From: an uncultured Lachnospiraceae bacterium
Lineage (GTDB): Bacteria > Bacillota > Clostridia > Lachnospirales > Lachnospiraceae
Length of the DNA stretch: 36,837 bases
NCBI GenBank assembly: GCA_905201915.1
Contig: CAJKQE010000014.1
Span: forward strand, 1 to 36,837
Direction of reading: 5' to 3'
The notes beneath the pieces are model-generated. The model was not told where the DNA came from. It searched no databases and saw nothing but the letters and a program-made list of their open reading frames with translations. A program made the translations under genes and the position numbers. Below are positions 24,908-33,480 of this stretch, in pieces. Every line of letters starts with the position of its first letter. Within the stretch, counting starts at the first letter, position 1.

Positions 24908-26553
24908 AAAGAAGAAGCGGAATAAAAGTAATGGGACAGCTTATTGGGCTTGTTGTGCCCCTTTTGCATGTTATGCTGGCAGCGATTTTTTTAGGTGTAG
25001 TCGGTTTTTTATGTGCAATCTTTCTTACAATTTTAGCAGGAACAGCTCTGATGTATTTGGATACGCCGGCGATTGTAGCAATCCATATTAAAATACTAAT
25101 TGTTTTTGCAGTTTTAAGGGGCATTCTCCATTATGCAGAACAGGCATGCAATCATTATATTGCCTTTAAATTATTGGCGATTATCCGTCACAAGGTATTT
25201 GCGGCACTTCGAAAGCTGTGTCCGGCAAAGCTAGAAGGAAAGGACAAAGGAAATCTGATTTCTATTATTACCAATGATATTGAGCTTTTAGAAGTTTTCT
25301 ATGCTCATACTATTTCCCCGATTGCCATTGCTTTTTTTACTTCTCTGATTATGGTATTTTTTATTGGGAGATATCATATTTATGCCGGTATTTGGGCATT
25401 TGTTTCTTACCTTTTGGTAGGCGTGGGTGTGCCGTTATGGAATGGAAGAAAAAGTGGTTCTACAGGAATGGAATTTCGTTCCGATATTGGGGAATTAAAC
25501 AGCTATGTATTAAATTCTCTCAGAGGCTTGGAGGAAACGATACAGTATGGGCAGGAAGAAAGCAGAAAAACGGAAATGTCTAAAAAATCAGTGGAGCTAC
25601 TGAACAAACAAAAAGAATTAAACCGTATGGAAGGTAATACAAGAGCTCTTACGAATTTTCTGATTTTACTTAGTTCCTTTGGAATGTTGTTTTTTACTTT
25701 TCTGCTTTATGAAAAACAACAAATGAGCATGGATGCAGTAGTTCTTTGCACAATTTCTATGATGGGCTCTTTTGGACCGGTTGTGGCTCTTTCTAATCTT
25801 TCTAATAATTTAAATCAGACATTGGCAAGTGGAGAACGTGTATTGTCTATTTTAGAAGAAGCGACTAAGGTAGAAGAAGTTTTCGAAAAGAAAGAAGTGA
25901 ATTTTGAAAATGCTTCTTGTGAGCATGTAACGTTTTCTTATGAAGATGAGGTGATTTTAAGAGATTACAGCATTTGTATTCCAAAAGGGAAAATTATTGG
26001 TATTCATGGGAAAAGTGGTTCTGGTAAGTCTACGCTTTTGAAATTGTTTATGCGCTTTTGGGACACAGACAAAGGAATCGTGAATATTTCAGGAATAAAT
26101 GTAAAGGATATCAATACAAAAAATCTACGTGATATGGAGGCTTATGTAACACAGGAGACGTATCTGTTTCATGATACAATAGCAAATAATATTAGGATTG
26201 CGAAACCGGATGCTTCCCTGGAGGAAATTATAGAAGCGGCAAAAAAAGCATCTCTTCATAGCTTTATTGAAAAACTTCCAAAGGGCTATGATACACAGGT
26301 GGGAGAATTGGGAGATACTCTTTCAGGAGGAGAACGACAGCGGATTGGGATTGCCAGAGCGTTTCTTCATCAGGCGCCATTTCTTATGCTGGACGAGCCT
26401 ACCAGTAATTTGGACTCTCTGAATGAAGGAATGATATTAAAGGCATTGAAAGAAGAATGTGCAGAAAAAACAGTGGTTTTGGTATCTCATAGACAGTCTA
26501 CTATGAAAATTGCGGATAAGGTGTATGAGATGGAAAACGGAAGAATTTCTTAA
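24904..26553 (+). CDS. ABC exporter-fold half-transporter, subunit 2 (CydC-like)
   Basis: A 549-residue partner of the 23165 gene. Six TM segments (about 10-290) are followed by an ATPase domain (about 318-545) with Walker A GKSGSGKST, signature LSGGERQRIGIARAF, Walker B FLMLDEPTSNLDS and H-loop VSHRQST. Start at 24904 overlaps the previous stop (ATGA), and AGGAGGTGTC is just upstream, giving coupled translation. Both halves keep all catalytic motifs, unlike heterodimers with one degenerate site. A long palindromic element follows the stop. Confidence 0.9.
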   Translation: MKRRSGIKVMGQLIGLVVPLLHVMLAAIFLGVVGFLCAIFLTILAGTALMYLDTPAIVAIHIKILIVFAVLRGILHYAEQACNHYIAFKLLAIIRHKVFAALRKLCPAKLEGKDKGNLISIITNDIELLEVFYAHTISPIAIAFFTSLIMVFFIGRYHIYAGIWAFVSYLLVGVGVPLWNGRKSGSTGMEFRSDIGELNSYVLNSLRGLEETIQYGQEESRKTEMSKKSVELLNKQKELNRMEGNTRALTNFLILLSSFGMLFFTFLLYEKQQMSMDAVVLCTISMMGSFGPVVALSNLSNNLNQTLASGERVLSILEEATKVEEVFEKKEVNFENASCEHVTFSYEDEVILRDYSICIPKGKIIGIHGKSGSGKSTLLKLFMRFWDTDKGIVNISGINVKDINTKNLRDMEAYVTQETYLFHDTIANNIRIAKPDASLEEIIEAAKKASLHSFIEKLPKGYDTQVGELGDTLSGGERQRIGIARAFLHQAPFLMLDEPTSNLDSLNEGMILKALKEECAEKTVVLVSHRQSTMKIADKVYEMENGRIS

Positions 26554-26561
26554 AAGAGAAA

Positions 26562-26692
26562 AAGCTGTCGCATTACGTGATAATCAGAAAATCTATACAT
26601 TTTTAGCGAATTTGTCGAGCACGCTTTGAGATTACAAGCTCAAAGTGAGCGCAGGCTGAGCATAAAATGTATAGATTTTCTTGAGACAGCTT
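26562..26692. repeat. Long palindromic element between convergent genes (MITE/REP-like, terminator function)
   Basis: Outer arms AAGCTGTC (26562-26569) and GACAGCTT (26685-26692), perfect 18-bp inner arms AGAAAATCTATACATTTT (26586-26603) and AAAATGTATAGATTTTCT (26664-26681), and a central smaller palindrome CTTTGAG/CTCAAAG. TTCTTTT follows on the plus side. About 130 bp in all, far longer than a plain terminator. It lies between tail-to-tail genes and so could stop transcription from both sides. Its GTCGCATTA start also occurs at 10078 and 22646. Confidence 0.7.
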
Positions 26693-26717
26693 CTTTTACT
26701 TATAAAAAATTGGATTT

Positions 26718-27314
26718 TTATAAAGTTCGATAAACATCTGCAAGCATATTAACCAGGAAATCTTGAGAAAAGCGGCTGGTGTCAATGCACATCTGGTAAT
26801 TATCCAGATTGTTCCACTTCTGGTCAGTGAAAAATTCGTAATAAGATTTACGTGTTTTATCCATCTTTTTTACAAGAGCGCGGGCGCTTTTTTCTTCTCT
26901 GCCTAAGCGTTCCATAACTGCCTTAACGCGATATTCATAAGGGGCGTATACGAAAAGGCTCAGACAATCATCACCCAGTATATAATTGGCACAGCGTCCT
27001 ACAATAATACAGTCCTCAGTTTTTCCAAGACGTTCAATAATCTTGGATTGCGTTTCAAAAAGGACATCATTCATAGGATGAAAATGATATTGTGGCTGCA
27101 TTTGCATTTGTTCGTTGATAGGAAGTCGCCATTGGCTGGCTTTTTTTTCATCTACTTTTAGCAATTCTTCATAGGGGATGTCATTTTCTTCGCTGGCAAG
27201 ACGGATAAGCTCATGGTCATAAAAGTGTATTCCAAGCTTGTTTGCCAATGCTTTTCCTAAAAGACGTCCGCCGCTTCCATACATACGATTGATAGTAATA
27301 ATACGATGACTCAT
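26718..27314 (-). CDS. Cytidylate kinase-like family protein
   Basis: A 198-residue protein of the Cytidylate_kin2 group: ITINRMYGSGGRLLGKALAN is the P-loop region, followed by IHFYDHELI, the nucleotide-binding CIIVGRCANYIL and FVYAP, and a lid region RLGREEKSARALVKKMDKTR. It is common in Clostridia as a stand-alone nucleotide kinase-like protein whose substrate is not established; it is not the housekeeping Cmk. ATG 27314 is chosen because AAAAGGAGG lies 8 nt upstream; the frame open to 27335 would translate the ribosome site itself. Confidence 0.85.
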   Translation of the reverse strand: MSHRIITINRMYGSGGRLLGKALANKLGIHFYDHELIRLASEENDIPYEELLKVDEKKASQWRLPINEQMQMQPQYHFHPMNDVLFETQSKIIERLGKTEDCIIVGRCANYILGDDCLSLFVYAPYEYRVKAVMERLGREEKSARALVKKMDKTRKSYYEFFTDQKWNNLDNYQMCIDTSRFSQDFLVNMLADVYRTL

Positions 27315-27548
27315 ACGAAAACCTCCTTTTAACATTCAATTTATATAAAAATTATAACACTAATAGTCCGAAAATTCCAGAAAAATTAAATAAATGTGAG
27401 AAATATATTTAGGGAGATAAAGGCATAAATTACATTTTTCAGCAAAAAAATGTGTTTATAAGGCTAGAAGGTTGCTTTTTTTAAGGATTTATATTATATT
27501 AAACTAGGTAATGTCATTTAAACGTGACAGTATAAAGGAGAATAGAAT

Positions 27549-29105
27549 ATGGAGAATACAAATAGCAAAAAAAAGATGAGCTCGACAAAGCGAAAGAAAA
27601 ATCGTGTTCGAAAAGCATTTCGCATAGTCGGTGAGATTTTGGTTGGAATTCAAATTCTTGCAACGCTTGTGTTTATCGGCTTTACGTGGAGATTGGGATT
27701 GATTCCTGCCAAGTATGTAGCGGGGTTTGCGGCATTACTTCTTGTTTTTGCAGCACTGCTTTTTACTATGCAGATTGTAACCAGGGGAAAAGCTATTGTC
27801 AGTAAAATTGTCAGTATTCTGATGTCAGCTGTTTTGATATTCGGTTCAGTATATATGTATCAGACACATGATGCAATTGAGGATATCAGTGGAGATACCC
27901 TTGGAAAACAGGTACATAGTGTATTGGTAGTAGTCAGAAAAGATGATCCAGCAGAGAAAGTGTGGGATACAAAAGACTATGTTTACGGTGTTCAGTCTAT
28001 AGAAGATGATAGCGAAATGGCAGAGGCAATGAAAAAAGTCAATGCTGATGCAGGGAAAAAAGTTCTGACAAAGGAATTTGATACTTTAAATGATCAGGTA
28101 GCAGGGTTGTTCAGTGAAACAGTTGATGCTATTGTGTATGATGAAAGCTTCAGTGGAATTATAGAAGAAGTGAATGAAGGCTATAACAGTAAGGTGAAAA
28201 TTATTGCGCAGTATAGTATTGAAAGTGAAAATGACAGCATGACACAGGGAACTTCTCCTGATGTAAATGTTAAGGAAGAACCTTTTAGTATGTTTATCAG
28301 CGGTATTGATGTATATGGTCCGATTTCATCAAAGAGCAGAAGCGATGTAAATATCATTGCAACTGTCAATCCAGAAACAAAGCAGATTTTACTTACAAAC
28401 ACACCACGAGACTTCTTTGTGACAATTCCGGGAGTTTCAGGTGAGAAGAAAGATAAACTCACACATGCAGGTATTTATGGCGTAGACAAATCTATAGCAG
28501 CTTTAGAAGAACTGTATGAAACTGAAATTCCATTTTATACACGTGTGAACTTTACTTCATTAATTACTATGGTTGATTTAATGGGTGGTATAGATGTAGA
28601 ATCAGAATTTGCATTTACCACAAGCGGTGCCGGCGGTGAGATTATGGATGTAAAGAAAGGAACCAATCATTTTAATGGTGATCAGGCGCTTTCTTTTGCC
28701 AGAGAACGTTACAATGTTCCGGGCGGCGACAACCAGAGAGGTAAAGACCAGATGGCAGTAATTCAGGCTATGTTTAAGAAAATGATTACTCCGGAAATGC
28801 TGGTGAAAGCACCAAAGATGATTTCCGAAGTAAGTAACAGCGTAGAAACAAATATGTCCATGGAGCAGATACAGAGATTAATTCAAAGTCAAATTGATAA
28901 TGGCGGAGAATGGACGATTAAATCTGTTGCAGCAGAAGGTACAGGTGATCAGGCACATTGTTATTCTGCACCGGGAACAGCGCTGTATGTTACAGTTCCA
29001 AATGAAACTTCAGTTGCCAATATTAAGGTACTGATGGATAAAGTGGAAAATGGTGAAATGCTTCCAAGTGATACACCAAATGAAACAGGGGAAGCAGTAG
29101 AATAA
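27549..29105 (+). CDS. LCP (LytR-CpsA-Psr) family wall-polymer ligase
   Basis: A 518-residue membrane protein. A basic N-terminus (KKKMSSTKRKKNRVRKAFR) precedes three TM segments (about 28-50, 54-75, 84-103), a divergent outer domain (about 115-245), then the LCP catalytic domain (about 250-420) with FMFISGIDV-type opening (FSMFISGIDVYG), RSDVNIIATVNP, LLTNTPRDFFV, MVDLMGGIDVESE and GDQALSFARERYNVPGGDNQ, whose Arg/Asp residues bind the lipid-linked donor. LCP enzymes transfer teichoic acids or polysaccharides from lipid carrier to peptidoglycan. AAAGGAG precedes ATG 27549. TTGCTT (27472-27477) and TATATT (27495-27500) with a 17-nt gap make a weak promoter candidate. No terminator separates it from the lysine riboswitch. 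Confidence 0.9.
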   Translation: MENTNSKKKMSSTKRKKNRVRKAFRIVGEILVGIQILATLVFIGFTWRLGLIPAKYVAGFAALLLVFAALLFTMQIVTRGKAIVSKIVSILMSAVLIFGSVYMYQTHDAIEDISGDTLGKQVHSVLVVVRKDDPAEKVWDTKDYVYGVQSIEDDSEMAEAMKKVNADAGKKVLTKEFDTLNDQVAGLFSETVDAIVYDESFSGIIEEVNEGYNSKVKIIAQYSIESENDSMTQGTSPDVNVKEEPFSMFISGIDVYGPISSKSRSDVNIIATVNPETKQILLTNTPRDFFVTIPGVSGEKKDKLTHAGIYGVDKSIAALEELYETEIPFYTRVNFTSLITMVDLMGGIDVESEFAFTTSGAGGEIMDVKKGTNHFNGDQALSFARERYNVPGGDNQRGKDQMAVIQAMFKKMITPEMLVKAPKMISEVSNSVETNMSMEQIQRLIQSQIDNGGEWTIKSVAAEGTGDQAHCYSAPGTALYVTVPNETSVANIKVLMDKVENGEMLPSDTPNETGEAVE

Positions 29106-29138
29106 GATAAAAACACAACTGACGAAAGTCAGGAACGA

Positions 29139-29305
29139 TATTATGATAGAGGTGCAGGTTTCAAGAGTACCCTTTTGTAAGGCAGGGCAGCCGCAGAGGG
29201 GAAAGGGGAAACTGCCGAAGTGGAAAAATCTGCCCGAGATTTTTCTGCTGGGACATGATATAAGATGTCATGTACTGTCACGATAAGTGGAGCGCTATCA
29301 TCATT
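29139..29305 (+). promoter_or_regulatory. Lysine riboswitch (L box) aptamer
   Basis: The conserved L-box pieces appear in order: ATGATAGAGGTGCAGG (29143 on), TTTCAAGAGTACC, GGGGAAAGGGGAAACTGCCG, AAG, CTGCTGGGACATG, ACTGTCACGATAAGTGGAGC, GCTATCAT. ATGATAG (29143-29149) and CTATCAT (29295-29301) close stem P1. The RNA binds lysine and, when bound, lets the terminator at 29329 form. Downstream is an NhaC-family transporter. It lies only 34 bp after the LCP gene, so its promoter is either inside that gene or shared with it. Confidence 0.92.
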
Positions 29306-29328
29306 GGTCATACTCAATTGATTTCAGT

Positions 29329-29376
29329 AAAACCATGAACGCGTTCCCAGTAGGGAGTATCGTTCATGGTTTTTTG
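29329..29376 (+). terminator. Riboswitch expression-platform terminator
   Basis: AAAACCATGAACG (29329-29341) pairs with CGTTCATGGTTTT (29361-29373), then runs into T residues. It lies about 25 nt after the aptamer, the expected place for lysine-dependent termination. Confidence 0.88.
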
Positions 29377-29380
29377 TTTT

Positions 29381-29510
29381 GTAAAACATAGTTCTTAGGA
29401 AACAAAAAACACTTTCGTAAGGATCGCACTGTGGCGGATAAAAACTATATTGCGCGCAGGCGGAAAATCTCGCAAGGGAGATTTTGTGTTTAATATATTA
29501 AAAAAAGAGA
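29381..29510 (+). other. Unexplained leader between riboswitch terminator and transporter gene
   Basis: About 130 bp with no gene. It has two similar phrases, CACTGTGGCGGATAAAAAC and GCGCGCAGGCGGAAAATC, and a hairpin AAAATCTC/GGAGATTTT (about 29464-29485) without a T-tract, then an A/T-rich run into the ribosome site. Part of it (GCGCAGGC) recurs in the centre of the 26562 palindrome. Function unknown. Confidence 0.35.
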
Positions 29511-29522
29511 AGGAGATTGATT

Positions 29523-31139
29523 ATGACGAAGAAAAGAAAACTTTTTACCAGTGCAGCAATTTTTATGTTGCTTATGATGACTTTTACGGTCACCGTATTT
29601 GCAGGAACTGAGGCTGAAGCGCCGAAACCAAATATGTATGCTACCTTTTGGTCTTTAGTACCTCCTGTTGTAGCCATTGTTTTGGCATTGATTACAAAAG
29701 AGGTTTACAGCTCTTTGTTTATAGGTATTTTAGTTGGGGCTTTATTCTCAGCAGATTTTGGATTTGAGAAAACTGTAAATAATATTTTGGAAGGGGGATT
29801 TATTAAGGTTCTTTCCGACTCTTACAATGTAGGCATTTTAATCTTTTTAGTTATCTTGGGAACGATGGTGTGCATGATGAACCGTGCAGGTGGTTCAGCG
29901 GCTTTCGGTAAGTGGGCAAGTACCCATATTAAAACAAGAGTCGGTGCACAGATTGCTACGATTTTGCTGGGTATGTTGATTTTTGTAGATGACTATTTCA
30001 ACTGTCTGACAGTAGGAAGCGTTATGAAGCCTATTACAGACAAACACAATGTTTCAAAAGCAAAATTTGCATATTTAATTGACTCCACAGCAGCTCCGAT
30101 TTGTATTATTGCTCCTATTTCTTCATGGGCAGCCGCAGTCAGCGGATTTGTGGAAGGGGAAGACGGTCTGGCAATTTTCATGAGAGCAATTCCGTATAAC
30201 TTCTATGCGCTTCTTACCATTGTTATGATGTTTGGTCTGGTACTGATGAGAGTGGACTTTGGTTCTATGGCAATCCATGAAGCAAACGCTTTAAAGGGAG
30301 ATATTTATACAACAGGAAAGCGAGTGGATGAAGAAGTTTCAGAAAAAAAACCAAATCCGAGAGGAAAAGTTATTGATTTAGTAGTGCCGATTTTAATTTT
30401 AATTGTTTGCTGTATTACGGGAATGATTTATACAGGTGGATTTTTCAGTGGAACTGATTTTGTAACAGCTTTTTCAAAAAGTGATGCTTCATTAGCATTA
30501 TCCATCGGAAGTGTATTTGCCTTTTTGATTACAGTTGTTTTTTACGTTGCGAGACGTGTGTTATCCTTCAGAGACTGTATGGATTGTCTGCCTGATGGAT
30601 TTAAAGCAATGGTGCCTGCAATTTTAATTTTGACATTTGCATGGACATTAAAAGCCATGACAGATAGTTTGGGAGCAGATGTTTTTGTGGCAACAGCTAT
30701 GGAAAGTGTAGCAGGCGGTCTGATGAATTTACTTCCGGCAATTATCTTTATTGTAGGATGTTTGTTGGCATTTGCCACAGGAACTTCCTGGGGAACTTTT
30801 GGTATCTTAATTCCTATTGTTGTAGCTGTTTTTGGGGAAAGTAATCCACAGCTTATGATTATTTCTATTTCTGCATGTATGGCAGGAGCTGTATGCGGAG
30901 ATCATTGTTCACCGATTTCTGATACAACGATTATGGCATCGGCAGGTGCTCAGTGTAATCATGTAAACCATGTTTCCACACAGCTCCCTTATGCAGTGAC
31001 AGTAGCTGCTGTAAGTTTTATTACTTACATTATTGCAGGTTTTGTGCAGAGTGCATGGATTGCCCTTCCGGCAGGCATTATTATGATGTTGAGTGTGTTG
31101 GCTGTTATTAAATATAATCACCAAAGTAAAAATAAATAA
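29523..31139 (+). CDS. NhaC-family Na+/H+ antiporter-like transporter, probable lysine transporter
   Basis: A 538-residue integral membrane protein with about 12 TM segments. After a signal-like N-terminus (FTSAAIFMLLMMTFTVTVFAG) come PPVVAIVLALITKEVYSSLF, LVILGTMVCMMNRAGG, the family motif IFVDDYFNCLTVGSVMKPI, DSTAAPICIIAPISSWAA, FATGTSWGTFGILIP and GAVCGDHCSPISDTTIMAS. ATG 29523 is chosen (AGGAG with 7-nt spacing); TTG 29517 is also in frame. A lysine riboswitch directly upstream implies lysine as substrate. NhaC-family members under L-box control were proposed as lysine transporters (LysW) in comparative genomics work. Transport of lysine is thus inferred from regulation. Confidence 0.88.
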   Translation: MTKKRKLFTSAAIFMLLMMTFTVTVFAGTEAEAPKPNMYATFWSLVPPVVAIVLALITKEVYSSLFIGILVGALFSADFGFEKTVNNILEGGFIKVLSDSYNVGILIFLVILGTMVCMMNRAGGSAAFGKWASTHIKTRVGAQIATILLGMLIFVDDYFNCLTVGSVMKPITDKHNVSKAKFAYLIDSTAAPICIIAPISSWAAAVSGFVEGEDGLAIFMRAIPYNFYALLTIVMMFGLVLMRVDFGSMAIHEANALKGDIYTTGKRVDEEVSEKKPNPRGKVIDLVVPILILIVCCITGMIYTGGFFSGTDFVTAFSKSDASLALSIGSVFAFLITVVFYVARRVLSFRDCMDCLPDGFKAMVPAILILTFAWTLKAMTDSLGADVFVATAMESVAGGLMNLLPAIIFIVGCLLAFATGTSWGTFGILIPIVVAVFGESNPQLMIISISACMAGAVCGDHCSPISDTTIMASAGAQCNHVNHVSTQLPYAVTVAAVSFITYIIAGFVQSAWIALPAGIIMMLSVLAVIKYNHQSKNK

Positions 31140-31193
31140 TTGATATTAAAATTAGAAAAACAGCAATATATATAATAAATTTCGCAAGATGAG

Positions 31194-31246
31194 CATAGTA
31201 ATTTTGTGGAATATTGTATATTCTTAAAGTATAACAAAATGCTATG
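31194..31246 (+). promoter_or_regulatory. Nested palindromes before the GH112 gene
   Basis: CATAG (31194-31198) + ATTTTGT (31201-31207) pair with ACAAAAT (31234-31240) + CTATG (31242-31246). Inside lies GAATAT-TGT-ATATTC (31209-31223), a perfect 6-bp inverted repeat. The element ends 9 nt before the GAAAGGAG ribosome site. It could be an operator or an mRNA fold; no T-tract follows, so it is not a terminator. A TATAAT at 31171 has no fitting -35. Confidence 0.4.
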
Positions 31247-31266
31247 AAAATGCGAAAGGAGAAAAC

Positions 31267-33432
31267 ATGAGCGAAACAAATTTTAAAGGCCGTGTAACAA
31301 TTCCAACAGACGTGGATGTAGTACCAGAAACTCTGGAACTGGTAAAAAGATGGGGAGCAGATGCGATTCGTGACTGTGACGGAACAGATTATCCAGAAGA
31401 ATTAAAAAATGTAGATGCAAAAGTATATTCCACTTATTATACAACGAGAAAAGACAATGAGTGGGCAAAAGCAAATCCTGATGAAATTCAGCAGATGTAT
31501 ATCATGACACCATTTTATACAGCAGTAGATGGTGAATTATCCATTCATTTGATGAACCATCTCTATCCTGATATGCTGAAGGTAAATTCTCATGACGATA
31601 TTACACGTTGGTGGGAAGTTATTGACAGAACAACAGGAGAAGTAGTTCCTGTAACACAGTGGGATTACAGCGAAGAAACAGGTGATGTGACAATTCATGA
31701 TGCAAAAGCATTCCATGACTATACAGTTAGCTTTTTAGCTTACATCATGTGGGATCCGGTACACATGTATAATGCAGTTACAAACGGATGGACAAACTTT
31801 GAAAAACAGATTACATTTGATGTTCGTCAGCCAAAAACAAAAGAATACTCTATGAAACGTCTTCGCAAATTTATTGCAGACAATCCACATGTAGATGTTA
31901 TTCGTTACACAACTTTCTTCCATCAGTTCACATTGATTTTCGATGAACTGGCAAGAGAAAAATATGTAGACTGGTACGGATATTCTGCTTCGGTAAGTCC
32001 ATATATTCTGGAACAGTTTGAGCAGGAAGTAGGATATAAATTCAGACCGGAATTTATCATTGACCAGGGTTATATGAATAACACATACAGAATTCCATCT
32101 AAAGAGTTCACAGATTTCCAGGCATTCCAGAGAAGAGAAGTTGCTAAACTTGCGAAAGAAATGGTTGATATTACACATGAATGCGGTAAAGAAGCAATGA
32201 TGTTCTTAGGTGACCACTGGATTGGTATGGAGCCATTTATGGACGAATTTAAGAACGTTGGTCTTGACGCAGTAGTAGGAAGTGTAGGAAATGGTTCTAC
32301 TTTACGTCTGATTAGTGATATCAAGGGTGTAAAATATACAGAGGGACGTTTCCTTCCATATTTCTTCCCAGATACATTCCATGAAGGTGGAGATCCTGTA
32401 AAAGAAGCAAAAGTAAACTGGGTAACAGCAAGACGTGCAATTTTAAGAAGCCCAATCGATCGTATTGGTTACGGCGGATACTTAAAACTGGCTATGGAAT
32501 TCCCAGAATTCATCGATTATGTAGAAAGCGTATGTAACGAATTCAGAACACTGTATGATAACATTAAAGGAACAACTCCATATTGCATGAAGAAAGTTGC
32601 TGTTTTAAACAGCTGGGGTAAAATGCGTGCTTGGGGTAACCACATGGTACATCATGCAATTTACTACAAACAGAACTACTCTTATGCGGGAATTATTGAA
32701 GCATTGAGTGGAGCTCCATTTGATGTGAAGTTCATCAGCTTTGATGATATTAGAAATACTCCTGAAATTCTGGACGATATTGATGTTGTATTAAATGTAG
32801 GTGGTGCATATACAGCATACACAGGTGGAGACAACTGGGCAGATGAAAAAGTTGTAACAGCAGTGAAGAAATTCATCTACAATGGCGGTGGATTTATCGG
32901 TGTAGGCGAACCTACAGCATACCAGCATGAAGGACGTTACTTCCAGTTAGCAGGTGTTATGGGTGTTGAAAAAGAAACAGGATTTACTCTTAACACAGAT
33001 AAATACAACTGGGAAGAACATGATCACTTTATTATCGAAGACTGTAAAGGTGATGTTGACTTCGGTGAAGGACAGAAAGCAATTTATGCTCTGCCGGAAG
33101 CAACAATTATCAAACAGAAAGATCAGGAAGTACAGATGGCTGTCAATGAATTTGGAGAAGGAAGAAGCGTTTATATCAGCGGACTTCCATACAGCTTCGA
33201 AAACAGCCGTATTCTTTACAGAGCAATTATCTGGGCTTCTCATGATGAAGAAAACCTTCATAGATGGTTCTCTGACAACTACAATGTAGAAGTTCATGCT
33301 TATGTAAAAAATGGTAAATACTGTGTTGTAAATAATACTTACGAACCACAGGATACTACTGTATACAAAGGTGACGGAACAAGCTTTGATTTACATTTGG
33401 AAGCAAACGAAATTAAATGGTACGAAATCTAA
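31267..33432 (+). CDS. gnpA: GH112 beta-galactoside phosphorylase
   Basis: A 721-residue cytoplasmic enzyme (no signal peptide), full length for GH112. It phosphorolyses a terminal beta-galactoside to alpha-galactose 1-phosphate plus the acceptor sugar. The catalytic Asp is residue 316 in MMFLGDHWIGMEP, matching Asp313 of the Bifidobacterium longum enzyme. Other landmarks are AIRDCDGTDYPEEL, SFLAYIMWDPVHMYN, GSVGNGSTLRLISDIKGVKY and the C-terminal GATase-like region GGAYTAYTGG and GGGFIGVGEPTAY. The usual substrate is lacto-N-biose or galacto-N-biose from milk or mucin glycans. By offset, the residue at the B. longum Thr162 position would be Val165, which may instead point to galactosyl-rhamnose; see findings. 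GAAAGGAG precedes ATG 31267. No terminator divides it from the NhaC gene. Confidence 0.93.
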   Translation: MSETNFKGRVTIPTDVDVVPETLELVKRWGADAIRDCDGTDYPEELKNVDAKVYSTYYTTRKDNEWAKANPDEIQQMYIMTPFYTAVDGELSIHLMNHLYPDMLKVNSHDDITRWWEVIDRTTGEVVPVTQWDYSEETGDVTIHDAKAFHDYTVSFLAYIMWDPVHMYNAVTNGWTNFEKQITFDVRQPKTKEYSMKRLRKFIADNPHVDVIRYTTFFHQFTLIFDELAREKYVDWYGYSASVSPYILEQFEQEVGYKFRPEFIIDQGYMNNTYRIPSKEFTDFQAFQRREVAKLAKEMVDITHECGKEAMMFLGDHWIGMEPFMDEFKNVGLDAVVGSVGNGSTLRLISDIKGVKYTEGRFLPYFFPDTFHEGGDPVKEAKVNWVTARRAILRSPIDRIGYGGYLKLAMEFPEFIDYVESVCNEFRTLYDNIKGTTPYCMKKVAVLNSWGKMRAWGNHMVHHAIYYKQNYSYAGIIEALSGAPFDVKFISFDDIRNTPEILDDIDVVLNVGGAYTAYTGGDNWADEKVVTAVKKFIYNGGGFIGVGEPTAYQHEGRYFQLAGVMGVEKETGFTLNTDKYNWEEHDHFIIEDCKGDVDFGEGQKAIYALPEATIIKQKDQEVQMAVNEFGEGRSVYISGLPYSFENSRILYRAIIWASHDEENLHRWFSDNYNVEVHAYVKNGKYCVVNNTYEPQDTTVYKGDGTSFDLHLEANEIKWYEI

Positions 33433-33441
33433 GATAGAAAC

Positions 33442-33480
33442 AAAAAAAGAAGTCGTAGAAATTACGGCTTCTTTTTTTTT
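33442..33480. terminator. Bidirectional terminator between GH112 and AraC genes
   Basis: GAAGTCGTA (33449-33457) pairs with TACGGCTTC (33463-33471), one G-U, with an A-run before and nine T after, so it can work on both strands. The AraC stop codon (33462-33464) lies in it. Confidence 0.85.
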
